From positions 2,728,001 to 2,792,000 of the forward strand of contig NZ_CP145605.1 of assembly GCF_036884255.1 (NCBI RefSeq): a DNA stretch of 64,000 bases, given 5' to 3'. The stretch is from Paenibacillus tundrae. GTDB lineage: Bacteria > Bacillota > Bacilli > Paenibacillales > Paenibacillaceae. The notes below the pieces were generated by a model. It was given only the letters and a program-made list of their open reading frames with translations. It ran no database searches and was not told where the DNA came from. The position numbers and the translations under genes are program-made. This document shows positions 34,416 through 43,351 of this stretch, piece by piece (within the stretch, counting starts at the first letter, position 1; the number at the start of each line of letters is the position of its first letter).

Positions 34416-34438
34416 AACCATACGCTATGCGTATGGTT
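34416..34438 (+). repeat. Left-end hairpin of the IS200-type element
   Basis: AACCATACGC and GCGTATGGTT form a perfect 10-base stem with a TAT loop. It probably serves as the TnpA recognition hairpin at the left end. Confidence 0.75.
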
Positions 34439-34470
34439 CAGGGGAGCTTTCAGCGATGTATCAAAAAAAA

Positions 34471-34530
34471 TTCCTCCTAATGTTACAATAAATTTGGTTC
34501 GCCAACCGAATTTATCGACAATAGGAGGAA
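34471..34530 (+). promoter_or_regulatory. Ribosome-binding-site-sequestering hairpin in the tnpA leader
   Basis: TTCCTCCTA (34471-34479) pairs perfectly with TAGGAGGAA (34522-34530), which contains the tnpA ribosome binding site. Inside it, ATAAATT (34488-34494) pairs with AATTTAT (34509-34515) and GGTT with AACC around a CGCC loop. The folded leader should hide the binding site and keep transposase synthesis very low. A 5' hairpin of this purpose is known for IS200 elements. Confidence 0.85.
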
Positions 34531-34535
34531 TACAG

Positions 34536-35024
34536 ATGTCATCTGATGTGAACAGTTTAGCACATACAAAATGGAATTGTAAGTATCATATCGTGTTTGC
34601 TCCAAAGTACAGAAGACAAGTGATTTACGGAAAATTGAAACAAGACATCGGAAAGATATTGAGACAATTATGTGAGCGAAAAAATGTAGAGATTATTGAA
34701 GCGGAAGCGTGTAAAGACCATATTCACATGTTGGTGAGTATCCCACCAAAACTTAGTGTGTCAGCATTTATAGGATATTTAAAGGGAAAGAGCAGCCTAA
34801 TGATCTTTGACAGACATGCTAGTCTAAAGTATCGATATGGAAATCGGAAGTTCTGGTGTAAAGGATTTTATGTAGATACGGTCGGAAGGAACAAGAAAGT
34901 GATACAGGAATATATCCAAAATCAATTGCAGGAAGACATCGTCGCAGAACAAATAACCATGGCGGAGTACATCGATCCATTTACAGGCGAAGAAACAAAG
35001 GAGCAACGAAAGAAGAAGAAATAG
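34536..35024 (+). CDS. tnpA: IS200/IS605-family Y1 transposase TnpA
   Basis: This 162-residue single-strand DNA transposase has the HUH pair in CKDHIHMLVSIPP (about residues 62-74) and the catalytic Tyr region in KGFYVDTVGRNKKVIQEYIQ, near residues 110-130. Length and intact motifs suggest an active enzyme. Three added residues of basic tail are normal. The start is ATG 34536, 6 bases after AGGAGGAA. Translation is probably limited by the leader hairpin that covers this site. Confidence 0.92.
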   Translation: MSSDVNSLAHTKWNCKYHIVFAPKYRRQVIYGKLKQDIGKILRQLCERKNVEIIEAEACKDHIHMLVSIPPKLSVSAFIGYLKGKSSLMIFDRHASLKYRYGNRKFWCKGFYVDTVGRNKKVIQEYIQNQLQEDIVAEQITMAEYIDPFTGEETKEQRKKKK

Positions 35025-35122
35025 AGAACCCTTTTAAGGGTGGCCGAAAAAGTAGTGCGGTTGGCGAATCCTTCAACGCCCTTTTAGGGCTGGCCAGTAA
35101 CAAAGGCTTTCAGCCGCAGAGC

Positions 35123-35147
35123 AAACCACCCGTTATACGGGTGGTTT
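35123..35147 (+). repeat. Right-end hairpin of the IS200-type element
   Basis: AAACCACCCG and CGGGTGGTTT form a perfect 10-base stem with a TTATA loop. It is the likely right-end TnpA recognition hairpin, and could also act as a terminator. Confidence 0.7.
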
Positions 35148-35243
35148 TGATTTATTCTTATACCGAGCGTTATATAATAACGGAGCAGAATATATGAAGT
35201 TGTTTTAAATAAACGATAGATATAGAGGAGAGGCGATGACAGC

Positions 35244-35864
35244 ATGTATACATTAGATCCACAGCAATTAACGGCTAAAGATAATTATAAATTTATGAGT
35301 GGCTCCGTTGTGCCACGGCCAATCGCATTTGTTACGACGTTATCGCAGGAAGAGGGAATTGTGAATGCTGCGCCGTTTAGTTTTTTCAATGTAGTCAGTT
35401 CAGATCCCCCATTGTTGTCGATTTCAATTGGACGCAAGGCTGGTGAGATGAAAGATACTGCTCGCAATATTTTGTCAGGTAAAGAACTGGTTGTACATAT
35501 CTGTGATGAGGCGATTGTAAGCGACATGAATGAAACGGCAGCAATGCTGGAGCCACATGAGAGTGAACTTGACCGCACAAACCTTACAACTGTGCCAAGT
35601 ACTATGGTCGCTGTACCAGGTATACAAGAGGCGCTTATTCGAATGGAATGTACATTGTATCAGCATATCCCCATCTCTAATGATGAGGGTGAACCTGTCA
35701 GCGATCTCATATTAGTACGGATTGTGCAATATCATTTCAGTGAAAACGTGTATGATCCAACCACAAAGTACCTATTGATGGATCAACTGAAACCGGTCAG
35801 TCGACTGGCAGGCAATGATTATGCCAAGCTTGGGGAGCGCTTTACCGTAATTCGACCTCTGTAG
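35244..35864 (+). CDS. Flavin reductase-like (FMN-binding split-barrel) protein
   Basis: This 206-residue cytosolic protein has the flavin reductase-like split-barrel layout: SGSVVPRPIAFVTTLSQEEG, then NAAPFSFFNVVSSDPPLLSI, which form the FMN-binding strands. Family members bind FMN and often act as reductases or oxidoreductases; the partner is unknown. AGAGGAGAGG lies before the ATG. It stands alone between the insertion sequence and the MMPL transporter gene, with a 217-bp gap to the latter. Confidence 0.85.
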   Translation: MYTLDPQQLTAKDNYKFMSGSVVPRPIAFVTTLSQEEGIVNAAPFSFFNVVSSDPPLLSISIGRKAGEMKDTARNILSGKELVVHICDEAIVSDMNETAAMLEPHESELDRTNLTTVPSTMVAVPGIQEALIRMECTLYQHIPISNDEGEPVSDLILVRIVQYHFSENVYDPTTKYLLMDQLKPVSRLAGNDYAKLGERFTVIRPL

Positions 35865-36081
35865 TATGGAAAATGCATTTAAGAAGACATAAGGTTAAGT
35901 GATATATACTAATTAGGCGGGCATCATGTGCAAATGTACATGGTTGTCCGCTTTTCGTTGTTTGCCAAACATAAAGAGATTTCGATCCGAATAGACTTGT
36001 ACTATATTCTGTCATATGTGATTAGAACTTGCGGAACCGACTTCTGTCAAAAAAGGGTTTCCAATCTGATATTAGAGGAGC

Positions 36082-38262
36082 ATGGGTATGGGGTATCGCA
36101 GCCTAACTGTGCTTGTGAGCCGTTATCCCCGGTTCATGATATGGTGCTGGCTTATTATTATTGGGATGTCTGTCACTTGGGCAATGAAATTACCCAGTGT
36201 CGTTGAAGATCATGGATTGAAGCTGATGCATGGGGATGCCCATCAGGTTGAGCTTATGTTGCAGGAGCAATTCAATATCCCCGTTGATCCGGTCGTGGTT
36301 GTATTGGAGAAGAATAAGGAGACACAACGAGCTGAGTTCCGAGCATGGATTGAGGTTCAGTTAGAAAAGGCACGGCAAGTTCCGGGCGTCCATGCGATTA
36401 TCTCTCCGCTCGAAACACGTGGAGCACTCATGCTGCGTGAAGATATAGCTTACGCGTTGCTGGATCTGAATACTCCAACTCATCAGATAAAAGATGTCAT
36501 TCAACGATTGCGCTCCGTGTTAACCGAAGATAACCTGGGAACCGTGCAATTGACCGGCAAGCCGGTCGTACAGCAGGACGTGAACCGTTTGAGCTTTCGT
36601 GACCTGGAGCACGCTGAAGTGGTTGGTGTGCCACTAGCCCTAATGATTCTGTGGTTTGCCTTCAGAGGATGGAATGTTGCTCTGATCGCAGTCATGATGG
36701 GGATTTCCAGTGTAGTAATCGCCATGGGAGCAACGGCTCTTATGGGTCATCAGGTGGAATTGTCTAACTTCATTATCAATGTCATTCCAATGGTGGGTAT
36801 GGCGCTAAGCATTGATTTTGCTCTCATTATCCTAAGTAGATATAGAGAAGAGTTACGTAAGGTTCGAGAAGTGAGTTCCACAGTATCCACGGTATATGCT
36901 GAAGTCCTTCAACGAACCATGCAAACGGCGGGTAGAGCTGTGTTATTTTCTGCTGCTTGTGTATTTCTCGGCTTACTTGGTCTACTCTGGATTCGTTTAC
37001 CTATGTTCATGAGTGTTTCTTTTGGAGCGATAACCGTTCTAATCGTCGCTGTACTTCTTAATATAACGCTATTACCTGCGATTCTCTCGTTATATGCTAG
37101 ACATATTTTTAAACATATCAACATCTCGTCATCTCATCTCTCGAATCAAGGGAGTAGTATGTGGCGTCGATGGTCAGGGATCGTCATGAAGCGACCCATT
37201 CGGATGGTTATTCTTGGAACAGCGGCCTTGTTGCTGTGTGTTTTACCCGTTTCTAAACTAGACATGGCAGTTCCAGATGCAACATCCTTACCCATTCAGA
37301 CGGAGTCACGGCAAGCGAGTGAAAAGGTGAAGAGTGTATTTGGGCAGCGAGAGGTCTCTTCGGTAGATCTTGTCATTGGTGGTACGGATCAGCGATTAAG
37401 TAAAAACCACTGGAATACTGCCTTGTATAAACTTCAGGAGCTTCGACAAGATCCGGATGTTATTGATATTGATTCACCGTGGAAGCAGATCAACCCTGGT
37501 ATGGTGAATTCAGTTTCAACCTTGGCGGAGCTGGGCTATGTCTCGGATCATGCGATTCGGATGAAGGTAACCGTGAAGGGAGAACCCGGTTCAGATCAGA
37601 TTGCCAGCTGGATTGAACGGATGTATCGACATGATGCTGTCTCTAGTGTGAAGCAGAGCCTGCCAATCCATTATGGTGGAGAAGCAGTTGACCAGTACGA
37701 AATTATGAAAGAGATTATGGATAAGCTGCCCAAGGTGATTGTTTTTGTAGTGGTATCGAACTATTTAGTTATGCTTGTTGCTTTCCGATCATTAATTATT
37801 CCTATCAAAGCGATTGTAATGAATATACTTAGCTTGATAGCTTCCTTCGGTATTCTGGTCATGATATTTAACCAAGGACACTGGGGCATGGAGCCTTCGT
37901 CCGTTGCCATTATGATCCCTGTTTTTATTGCTGGCTTAGTATTTGGAATATCCATGGACTATGGTGTATTTATGCTGACGCGTATTCAGGAAGCCTATCG
38001 ACGAACAGGAGACAGCGACTTGGCTGTGCAGGAGGGTCTTTCCTCAACAGGACGACTGATTACGTCAGCAGCAGCTATTTTGCTTGCGGTGACCATTCCG
38101 TTTGCTTTTGGCGATGTAGCGGGAGTGAAGCAACTTGGAATCGGGATCACGGCTGCAGTTCTAATTGATGTAACGATCATCCGTCTATTGCTTGTTCCTG
38201 CATTAATGAAACTGATGGGGAGATGGAATTGGTGGCTTCCTGGTCAAACGAATAAGTTATAA
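36082..38262 (+). CDS. MMPL/RND-family exporter
   Basis: The 726-residue protein has the RND layout of one N-terminal membrane segment, a large external loop (about 35-160), a block of five segments (about 170-345) and a second repeat of the same pattern. The segments GMALSIDFALIILSRYREEL and GISMDYGVFMLTRI carry the paired DxxxY/F motifs typical of MMPL proton-relay helices. Such proteins export lipids, surfactants or drugs in Gram-positive bacteria; YdfJ and YdgH of Bacillus are relatives. AGAGGAGC precedes ATG 36082. No regulator is adjacent. Confidence 0.88.
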   Translation: MGMGYRSLTVLVSRYPRFMIWCWLIIIGMSVTWAMKLPSVVEDHGLKLMHGDAHQVELMLQEQFNIPVDPVVVVLEKNKETQRAEFRAWIEVQLEKARQVPGVHAIISPLETRGALMLREDIAYALLDLNTPTHQIKDVIQRLRSVLTEDNLGTVQLTGKPVVQQDVNRLSFRDLEHAEVVGVPLALMILWFAFRGWNVALIAVMMGISSVVIAMGATALMGHQVELSNFIINVIPMVGMALSIDFALIILSRYREELRKVREVSSTVSTVYAEVLQRTMQTAGRAVLFSAACVFLGLLGLLWIRLPMFMSVSFGAITVLIVAVLLNITLLPAILSLYARHIFKHINISSSHLSNQGSSMWRRWSGIVMKRPIRMVILGTAALLLCVLPVSKLDMAVPDATSLPIQTESRQASEKVKSVFGQREVSSVDLVIGGTDQRLSKNHWNTALYKLQELRQDPDVIDIDSPWKQINPGMVNSVSTLAELGYVSDHAIRMKVTVKGEPGSDQIASWIERMYRHDAVSSVKQSLPIHYGGEAVDQYEIMKEIMDKLPKVIVFVVVSNYLVMLVAFRSLIIPIKAIVMNILSLIASFGILVMIFNQGHWGMEPSSVAIMIPVFIAGLVFGISMDYGVFMLTRIQEAYRRTGDSDLAVQEGLSSTGRLITSAAAILLAVTIPFAFGDVAGVKQLGIGITAAVLIDVTIIRLLLVPALMKLMGRWNWWLPGQTNKL

Positions 38263-38372
38263 ATAGCATGAATTGGTGATAAAGGAACAATAATGTTCAA
38301 CTCCCAAGCTAGCATTGTGATTTATAATGTAGGCAAGAATGATAAGCTGAGTGTGGGAGGGAGTATTTGGAA

Positions 38373-39398
38373 ATGTCTATGATTGAATCCTATTTGAAAG
38401 AGCGAACAAGCCAGCAGGGACGTTCAACATATCAGCCAGGTGATTCGCTAGAGCAGTGGAGTCGTCAGCTACGATTACGGATAAAAGAAAGACTGGGTGG
38501 GTTTCCAGATATCGCATCTGCATTAAACCCTGTACGACTGGAGCATACCGTATGCGACGGATACATTCGTGAGCGAGTTGAGATTACAACGTATGAGGGG
38601 TTACGTATGCCTGTATACATGTTATTTCCCGCCGAAAGGGATGCTTCCTCTGAAAACAGTATTCGACCTGCAGTCATTGCTTGCCATGGTCATGGGTACG
38701 GCAGCCGAGAAGTGACTGGAATGGAGCCGGACGGTGCTCCGCGCGCAGGTGATCCGGGATTACACAAGGATTTTGCAGTCTCTCTTGTGAAGCGAGGGTA
38801 TATCGTGGCCGTTCCAGAATTGCTCGGTTTTGGCGACCGTAGATTAGAAGAAGACCGCGACGCAGCACCGGGCGTAAGCTCCTGTACGAAGATCGCTGCT
38901 CATCTGTTGATGGTTGGAGAGACGCTGGCTGGACATCGGGTCTACGAGATGATGCGAGTGTTCGATTATTTATCCGAGAGAGCTGACGTTGATTCGGAGC
39001 GGATCGGAATGATGGGTATTTCGGGCGGAGGGCTTGTGACGGCTTTTACAGCTGCACTGGATGAAAGATGCCGTGCCGCGGTTGTGAGTGGGTATGCGAG
39101 TACGTTTCAGGGTAGCATATTAGATCGCAATCATTGTTTGGATAATTACATTCCAGGAATTTTGTTAGAGTCAGAATTACCAGATATCATCGGTTTGATG
39201 GTACCTAGACCCTTATTTATTGAAGCAGGCAGTGATGATCGGGTATTTCCACTATCCTCTGCGAAAGAAGCTTATGCTCGGTTAACCGAGATTTACGAGC
39301 AACAAGGAGCAGCTGAGCTGCTGGATGCAGATTTTTTTGCAGGTGGACATGAGATAAGTGGTGCCATAGCCTATGACTGGTTAGAGAGATTTTTGTAA
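38373..39398 (+). CDS. Alpha/beta-hydrolase, acetyl-xylan-esterase/dienelactone-like
   Basis: This 341-residue cytosolic enzyme has VIACHGHGYGSREV as oxyanion segment, nucleophile elbow IGMMGISGGGLVT (near residue 215), an acidic residue in FIEAGSDDRVFPL and a His in FFAGGHEISG. The layout fits the acetyl esterase/dienelactone hydrolase group (abhydrolase_7-like). An SGNH esterase follows 69 bp downstream, so both may act in removing acetyl groups from plant polysaccharides. I prefer ATG 38373 over TTG 38367 because of the spacing from GGAGGGAG. Confidence 0.78.
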   Translation: MSMIESYLKERTSQQGRSTYQPGDSLEQWSRQLRLRIKERLGGFPDIASALNPVRLEHTVCDGYIRERVEITTYEGLRMPVYMLFPAERDASSENSIRPAVIACHGHGYGSREVTGMEPDGAPRAGDPGLHKDFAVSLVKRGYIVAVPELLGFGDRRLEEDRDAAPGVSSCTKIAAHLLMVGETLAGHRVYEMMRVFDYLSERADVDSERIGMMGISGGGLVTAFTAALDERCRAAVVSGYASTFQGSILDRNHCLDNYIPGILLESELPDIIGLMVPRPLFIEAGSDDRVFPLSSAKEAYARLTEIYEQQGAAELLDADFFAGGHEISGAIAYDWLERFL

Positions 39399-39467
39399 GA
39401 GCTACTTCTAAGAGTGTGTTAGCTTGTGATGAAGATGAAAGCTACTATGCCCGGGAGGAGATATTCA

Positions 39468-40643
39468 ATGAATAGATGGTCAAGAACGGTAAGAGTTCTG
39501 CTCAGTGTTACTTTGCTTGCTGGGGTGTTAGGTAGTGGTGTCGGATCAAGCGAGAGAACAGTTGCGCATGCGGCGGGTAATGAATACAAATTCGATTTTG
39601 GTGCTGGATCTGTTGAGAGCGGTTACACCGGCGTATCTGCCTCGGATGCGTATACGTCAACAAGAGGATATGGCTTCAATACCCCGTCACAGATGCGTAA
39701 CGTGTCAGCATCAGGTACAGGTGTCGCAAAAGATGCAGTACAATTTCTCACATACGGCACGAAGAGCACCAATACATTTAATGTGGATCTGAGCAATGGT
39801 CTCTACGAGGTGAAGGTAACACTAGGCAATACAGCACGAGCAAGTGTCGCTGCGGAAGGGGTCTATCAGATCATCAATATGACAGGTAATGGAGCCACTG
39901 ACCGGTTCCAAATACCGGTGACAGACGGTCAGCTTAATTTGCTCGTAACGGAAGGCAAGGAAGGCACTGCATTTACGCTGAGTGCACTTGAAATACGGAA
40001 AATCTCAGATCAGGCGGTAACGAAACGTACCATTTATATTGGTGGCGATTCAACGGTAGCTAACTATTATCCCTTGAGCAGTAGCGTTCAAGGTGGATGG
40101 GGACAGTTATTGCCTGCCTACGTCAATAATAATACGTTCCAGGTGCGTAACATGGCTTCTGGAGGGCAAATCGCACGAGGATTTCGTGACGATGGACAGA
40201 TGGAAGCGATTCTGAAGTACATCAAACCGGGGGATTACTTCATCCTACAGCTCGGGATCAATGATACCAATGCGAAGAACAATACCACGGAAGCGCAATT
40301 CAAAGAGATCATGCGAGACATGGTGGTGCAAGCCAAGAACAAGGGAGCTACGGTTATTTTATCTACTCCGCAAGGAAGAGCCACGGACTTTAATTCAGCT
40401 AACGTGCATAGTGCTGAGAATCGGTGGTATAACCAAGCTACACGAGCACTGGCTCAAGAAGAGAACGTAACACTCGTAGAGCTTAACAAACTAAGTTCAG
40501 CCTACTTCACCTCCATTGGTCCTCAAGCAACGCTCGCGCTCTATATGACTGGAGATAGCCTGCATCCCAATCGCCAAGGCGCATCAGAGCTAGCACGCAT
40601 TCTAGTCCATGATCTGAAAAGACAAGGATTGAACGGCTTCTAG
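39468..40643 (+). CDS. Secreted SGNH esterase, rhamnogalacturonan acetylesterase-like
   Basis: The 391-residue protein begins with a signal peptide (NRWSRTVRVLLSVTLLAGVL, cleavage probable after AHA). An N-terminal beta-rich domain of about 130 residues (YKFDFGAGSVESGYTGVSAS) follows, then an SGNH hydrolase with block I IYIGGDSTVANY, block III LGINDTN and block V DSLHPNRQGA. This is the pattern of RhgT/YesT-type acetylesterases that deacetylate rhamnogalacturonan. The ATG at 39468 is preceded by GGGAGGAG with 7-base spacing. It probably works outside the cell, upstream of pectin lyases encoded elsewhere. Confidence 0.88.
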   Translation: MNRWSRTVRVLLSVTLLAGVLGSGVGSSERTVAHAAGNEYKFDFGAGSVESGYTGVSASDAYTSTRGYGFNTPSQMRNVSASGTGVAKDAVQFLTYGTKSTNTFNVDLSNGLYEVKVTLGNTARASVAAEGVYQIINMTGNGATDRFQIPVTDGQLNLLVTEGKEGTAFTLSALEIRKISDQAVTKRTIYIGGDSTVANYYPLSSSVQGGWGQLLPAYVNNNTFQVRNMASGGQIARGFRDDGQMEAILKYIKPGDYFILQLGINDTNAKNNTTEAQFKEIMRDMVVQAKNKGATVILSTPQGRATDFNSANVHSAENRWYNQATRALAQEENVTLVELNKLSSAYFTSIGPQATLALYMTGDSLHPNRQGASELARILVHDLKRQGLNGF

Positions 40644-40683
40644 AATTAGACAATAGAACCTCAGACATTATCATCCTGGAACT

Positions 40684-40717
40684 AAAAAAAGACCTGCATC
40701 ATCGCAGGTCTTTTTTG
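40684..40717. terminator. Bidirectional terminator between the SGNH esterase and mrpG
   Basis: AAAAAGACCTGC and GCAGGTCTTTTT form a symmetric stem, with A and T runs on opposite sides, so it can stop transcription from both converging units. Confidence 0.92.
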
Positions 40718-40729
40718 TATGCTAAGAGG

Positions 40730-41122
40730 TTACTCCATCATATCCTTCTCTTCGTGGTTAACCTTCTTCCCTTTCAGTAATGGCTCAAGCTCATCTTGAA
40801 TGCTCTGTTCCCATAGAGGTACATCCGTACGATAGGCAGCACGCCCGTTTAGATGCCCTGCGACAGGCGCAGTGATAAATACAAACAAGATACCTAATAA
40901 TACGCGTGCACTAATGTAGTTATCGAAGATCCAGAAGAAGAAAAAGGCTCCGCTTAACACACACAGGACTCCAAGAGTCATACTTTTGGTCGCGGCATGT
41001 GCTCGTAAGTAGACATCAGGTAACCGAATGAGACCAAATGCACTAAATGCACTCAGTAAAGCCCCCAGCAGAACGAGCAGACCAATGGTAGTTTCAGCGG
41101 CTGCATTAACGATCTCCATCAT
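40730..41122 (-). CDS. mrpG: Na+/H+ antiporter subunit MrpG
   Basis: This 130-residue subunit has three hydrophobic segments: IGLLVLLGALLSAFSAFGLI, an inner one with LGVLCVLSGAFFFFWIF, and VLLGILFVFITAPVAGHL. The conserved RLPDVYLRAHAATKSMTLG stretch identifies MrpG/PhaG. It is the last gene of the operon. Its ATG (41122) lies inside the end of mrpF, a 17-base overlap. The open frame continues to 41164 but without a ribosome binding site. It is a required part of the hetero-oligomeric antiporter. Confidence 0.9.
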   Translation of the reverse strand: MMEIVNAAAETTIGLLVLLGALLSAFSAFGLIRLPDVYLRAHAATKSMTLGVLCVLSGAFFFFWIFDNYISARVLLGILFVFITAPVAGHLNGRAAYRTDVPLWEQSIQDELEPLLKGKKVNHEEKDMME

Positions 41123-41390
41123 TTTTGAACACCGCCCCCCGTTCGATATAACGTGCAAAGGCAACGGTACTTAGAAATGCGAGAATACCAATCAATAAAA
41201 TAATATCCAAATAGGCTTGTGTCTTAAGCATCATGGATAATACAGCGACAATGGCAATGACATTAATGCCTATCGTATCTAGGGCTGTGATCCGGTCAGC
41301 CATTGAGGGTCCACGAAGGACACGATATAGACAGCCGAGAATAGCCAGAGATAGAATTAGCAATGAAATAAACAGTAGTGAGGACAACAT
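41106..41390 (-). CDS. mrpF: Na+/H+ antiporter subunit MrpF
   Basis: This 94-residue membrane subunit has three hydrophobic segments and the characteristic GPSMADRITALDTIGINVIA stretch of MrpF/PhaF proteins. Its ATG shares one base with the mrpE stop (TAATG), a sign of translational coupling. It is part of the Mrp complex that exchanges cytosolic Na+ for protons and supports alkali and salt tolerance. Confidence 0.92.
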   Translation of the reverse strand: MLSSLLFISLLILSLAILGCLYRVLRGPSMADRITALDTIGINVIAIVAVLSMMLKTQAYLDIILLIGILAFLSTVAFARYIERGAVFKNDGDR

Positions 41391-41872
41391 TAACGTGTCA
41401 CCTCCATGATTGCTTTTTCGAACGTGTTCTTGATATCATCTCTCAACTTTTGCTCATCCTTAATATCCAGTGCATGGATAAACAGCTTCCGTTGATTCCC
41501 TGAGATTTCGAGTGGCAAGGAACCCGGTGTTAGCGAGATAAGCAGACAGAGCAGGGTAACTTCCCAATCGGAAGATAATTCTGTTCGATAGGTGAAAATA
41601 CCTGGTCGAATATCAAGCTTAGGTTTAATGATCTGACGGATGACCTCAATACTGGCACGCACCAATTCCCTAAACAGCAGTATAAGCAACTTAATAATTG
41701 CCCAAACGCGTACAACATACAACCGTTGCGGGAAGAAACGTCGCATGCCTCCAATGAGCAACAAACCGAGTAAATAACCAGTAATAAAACCAACACCGTT
41801 CCAGGCATTGTTCAGAAACATCCATACAAAAGCGATAATAAGATTGAGTATTATCTGAAAGGCCATACGCAT
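41390..41872 (-). CDS. mrpE: Na+/H+ antiporter subunit MrpE
   Basis: This 160-residue subunit has N-terminal hydrophobic segments and the stretch SLTPGSLPLEISGNQRKLFI, typical of MrpE/PhaE. Its start follows the mrpD stop directly (TAGATG), with GAAGGAG placed inside the end of mrpD. It is needed for assembly of the antiporter in known systems. Confidence 0.92.
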   Translation of the reverse strand: MRMAFQIILNLIIAFVWMFLNNAWNGVGFITGYLLGLLLIGGMRRFFPQRLYVVRVWAIIKLLILLFRELVRASIEVIRQIIKPKLDIRPGIFTYRTELSSDWEVTLLCLLISLTPGSLPLEISGNQRKLFIHALDIKDEQKLRDDIKNTFEKAIMEVTR

Positions 41873-43351
41873 CTACTCCTTCAATACGGCATCTATATAC
41901 AGATTCGGATGCAGTAGAATGTCGCCTGCGCGCGAGGTTAATTGGAACATGCCTTCAGCCCCCACACCCATCACGATGATAAAAATAAACAGGATACCCG
42001 CTGGAATCAGCAAACCATTCACCGGATAAGGTCGACGGACAACGCCCGCAGGTGGCTCACCCCAGAACGCTTGGATGAAGATACGTAGTACAGAGTAGAG
42101 CATTAACAAGCTGGAGAGTACCGCAATTCCGGTCAGTCCGTACAAGCCTGTCTGCAAGCCGCCCTCGAACAGCAACAGTTTACCTGGGAATCCACTGAAT
42201 GGCGGTATACCCGCCAATGCAAGTGCACTGATGAAGAACATCCAGCCGAGCATGGGATAGCGTTTAATGAGCCCGCCCATATTGTCGAGTTTAGATGTGC
42301 CTGCGACTGCAATCAATGCACCGCCTAATAGGAAGAGCAGTGTTTTGATCAGCATATCATGCAACATGTAGAAGAGCAGACCCTCAAGTGCCGTACGACT
42401 GGCCGATGCCATACCGAAGGCGACAAAACCGACACCTGCGATAACGTTGTAGATCAAAATTTTGTTCACGTCACGATAGGAGATTGCCCCAATAACCCCC
42501 AGGATCATGGTAGCTCCGGCCATCCAACCAATTAAAGCGTGGAAGAAATCCGGATCATGATAGAAGATGAGTGTGAACGTACGCACAATCGCATACAGTC
42601 CCACCTTGGTTAACAATCCAGCGAACAGTGCCGTGACTACGGCTGGTGGAGCTGCATAGGAACCGGATAGCCAGAAGAATAGGAACAATCCGGCCTTAAT
42701 ACTAAATACAATCAAGAACAATACAGCAATAAGTGTTACGACACCGCTTTGACCGATCTCAGCAATTCGAACTGACAAATCCGCCATATTTAATGTGCCA
42801 GTGATGGAATACAAGAAGCCGATCGAAGCAACAAAGAGTGCAGAAGAAACGATGTTAATCAGGACATATTTGATCGTTTCCTGTAATTGTCGTTCCGTTC
42901 CTCCAAGCACGATTAAGGCATAGGAAGAGATCAGCATCAATTCAAAGCTTACAAATAGGTTGAAGATATCCCCTGTAAGGAACGATCCGTTTACCCCAGC
43001 AATCAAAAAGTGAAAGAAAGGATAGAAGTGGTGCTCTTCCCGTTCCTTATTGACACTTTGAAAAGCATAGAGAAGACAGGCTAACGCTATGATCGAGGCG
43101 GCAACAACGAGCAGTGCAGATACCATATCAGCAACAAGCGCAATACCATAAGGAGGTGCCCAGCCTCCCACATTCAATGTTTGAATACCTGATTGTGCAA
43201 CTTGAGTAATTAACATGGTTGAAGCAATTGCGGTTAACAAAAGTCCTATCACACTTATGATTCGCTGAATGCTTACGTTACGGAAGAAAAGGATGGCTAC
43301 AATACCTGTAACCAAGGGCAGCAGAATAGGTAAGACAACAAGATTATTCAT
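41873..43351 (-). CDS. mrpD: Na+/H+ antiporter subunit MrpD
   Basis: This 492-residue, about 14-segment subunit is homologous to respiratory complex I subunits NuoL/M/N. Typical stretches include FHFLIAGVNGSFLTGDIFNL, LIVFSIKAGLFLFFWLSGSY with a conserved membrane Lys, and GIPPFSGFPGKLLL. With MrpA it forms the ion-translocating part of the complex. It overlaps mrpC by 8 bases and abuts mrpE. Confidence 0.94.
   Translation of the reverse strand: MNNLVVLPILLPLVTGIVAILFFRNVSIQRIISVIGLLLTAIASTMLITQVAQSGIQTLNVGGWAPPYGIALVADMVSALLVVAASIIALACLLYAFQSVNKEREEHHFYPFFHFLIAGVNGSFLTGDIFNLFVSFELMLISSYALIVLGGTERQLQETIKYVLINIVSSALFVASIGFLYSITGTLNMADLSVRIAEIGQSGVVTLIAVLFLIVFSIKAGLFLFFWLSGSYAAPPAVVTALFAGLLTKVGLYAIVRTFTLIFYHDPDFFHALIGWMAGATMILGVIGAISYRDVNKILIYNVIAGVGFVAFGMASASRTALEGLLFYMLHDMLIKTLLFLLGGALIAVAGTSKLDNMGGLIKRYPMLGWMFFISALALAGIPPFSGFPGKLLLFEGGLQTGLYGLTGIAVLSSLLMLYSVLRIFIQAFWGEPPAGVVRRPYPVNGLLIPAGILFIFIIVMGVGAEGMFQLTSRAGDILLHPNLYIDAVLKE

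Larger units (their letters stand above)
34412..35155 (+). mobile_element. IS200-type insertion sequence (IS200/IS605 family)
   Basis: The element carries a single Y1 transposase and no tnpB. It is bounded by subterminal hairpins as in IS200/IS605 elements: left AACCATACGC/GCGTATGGTT (34416-34438) and right AAACCACCCG/CGGGTGGTTT (35123-35147). Exact ends are uncertain because these elements lack terminal inverted repeats and do not duplicate the target. It sits directly after the terminator of the siderophore-binding gene and interrupts nothing. Confidence 0.8.

Noticed and set aside
34412-35155. TnpB or omega-RNA in the IS element
   Set aside because: Only the Y1 transposase is encoded; the 3' part is too short for tnpB, so this is an IS200-type, not an IS605-type element.
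35928-36206. A 92-residue plus-strand frame before the MMPL gene
   Set aside because: It overlaps the start of the MMPL gene in another frame and lacks a ribosome binding site and coding character.
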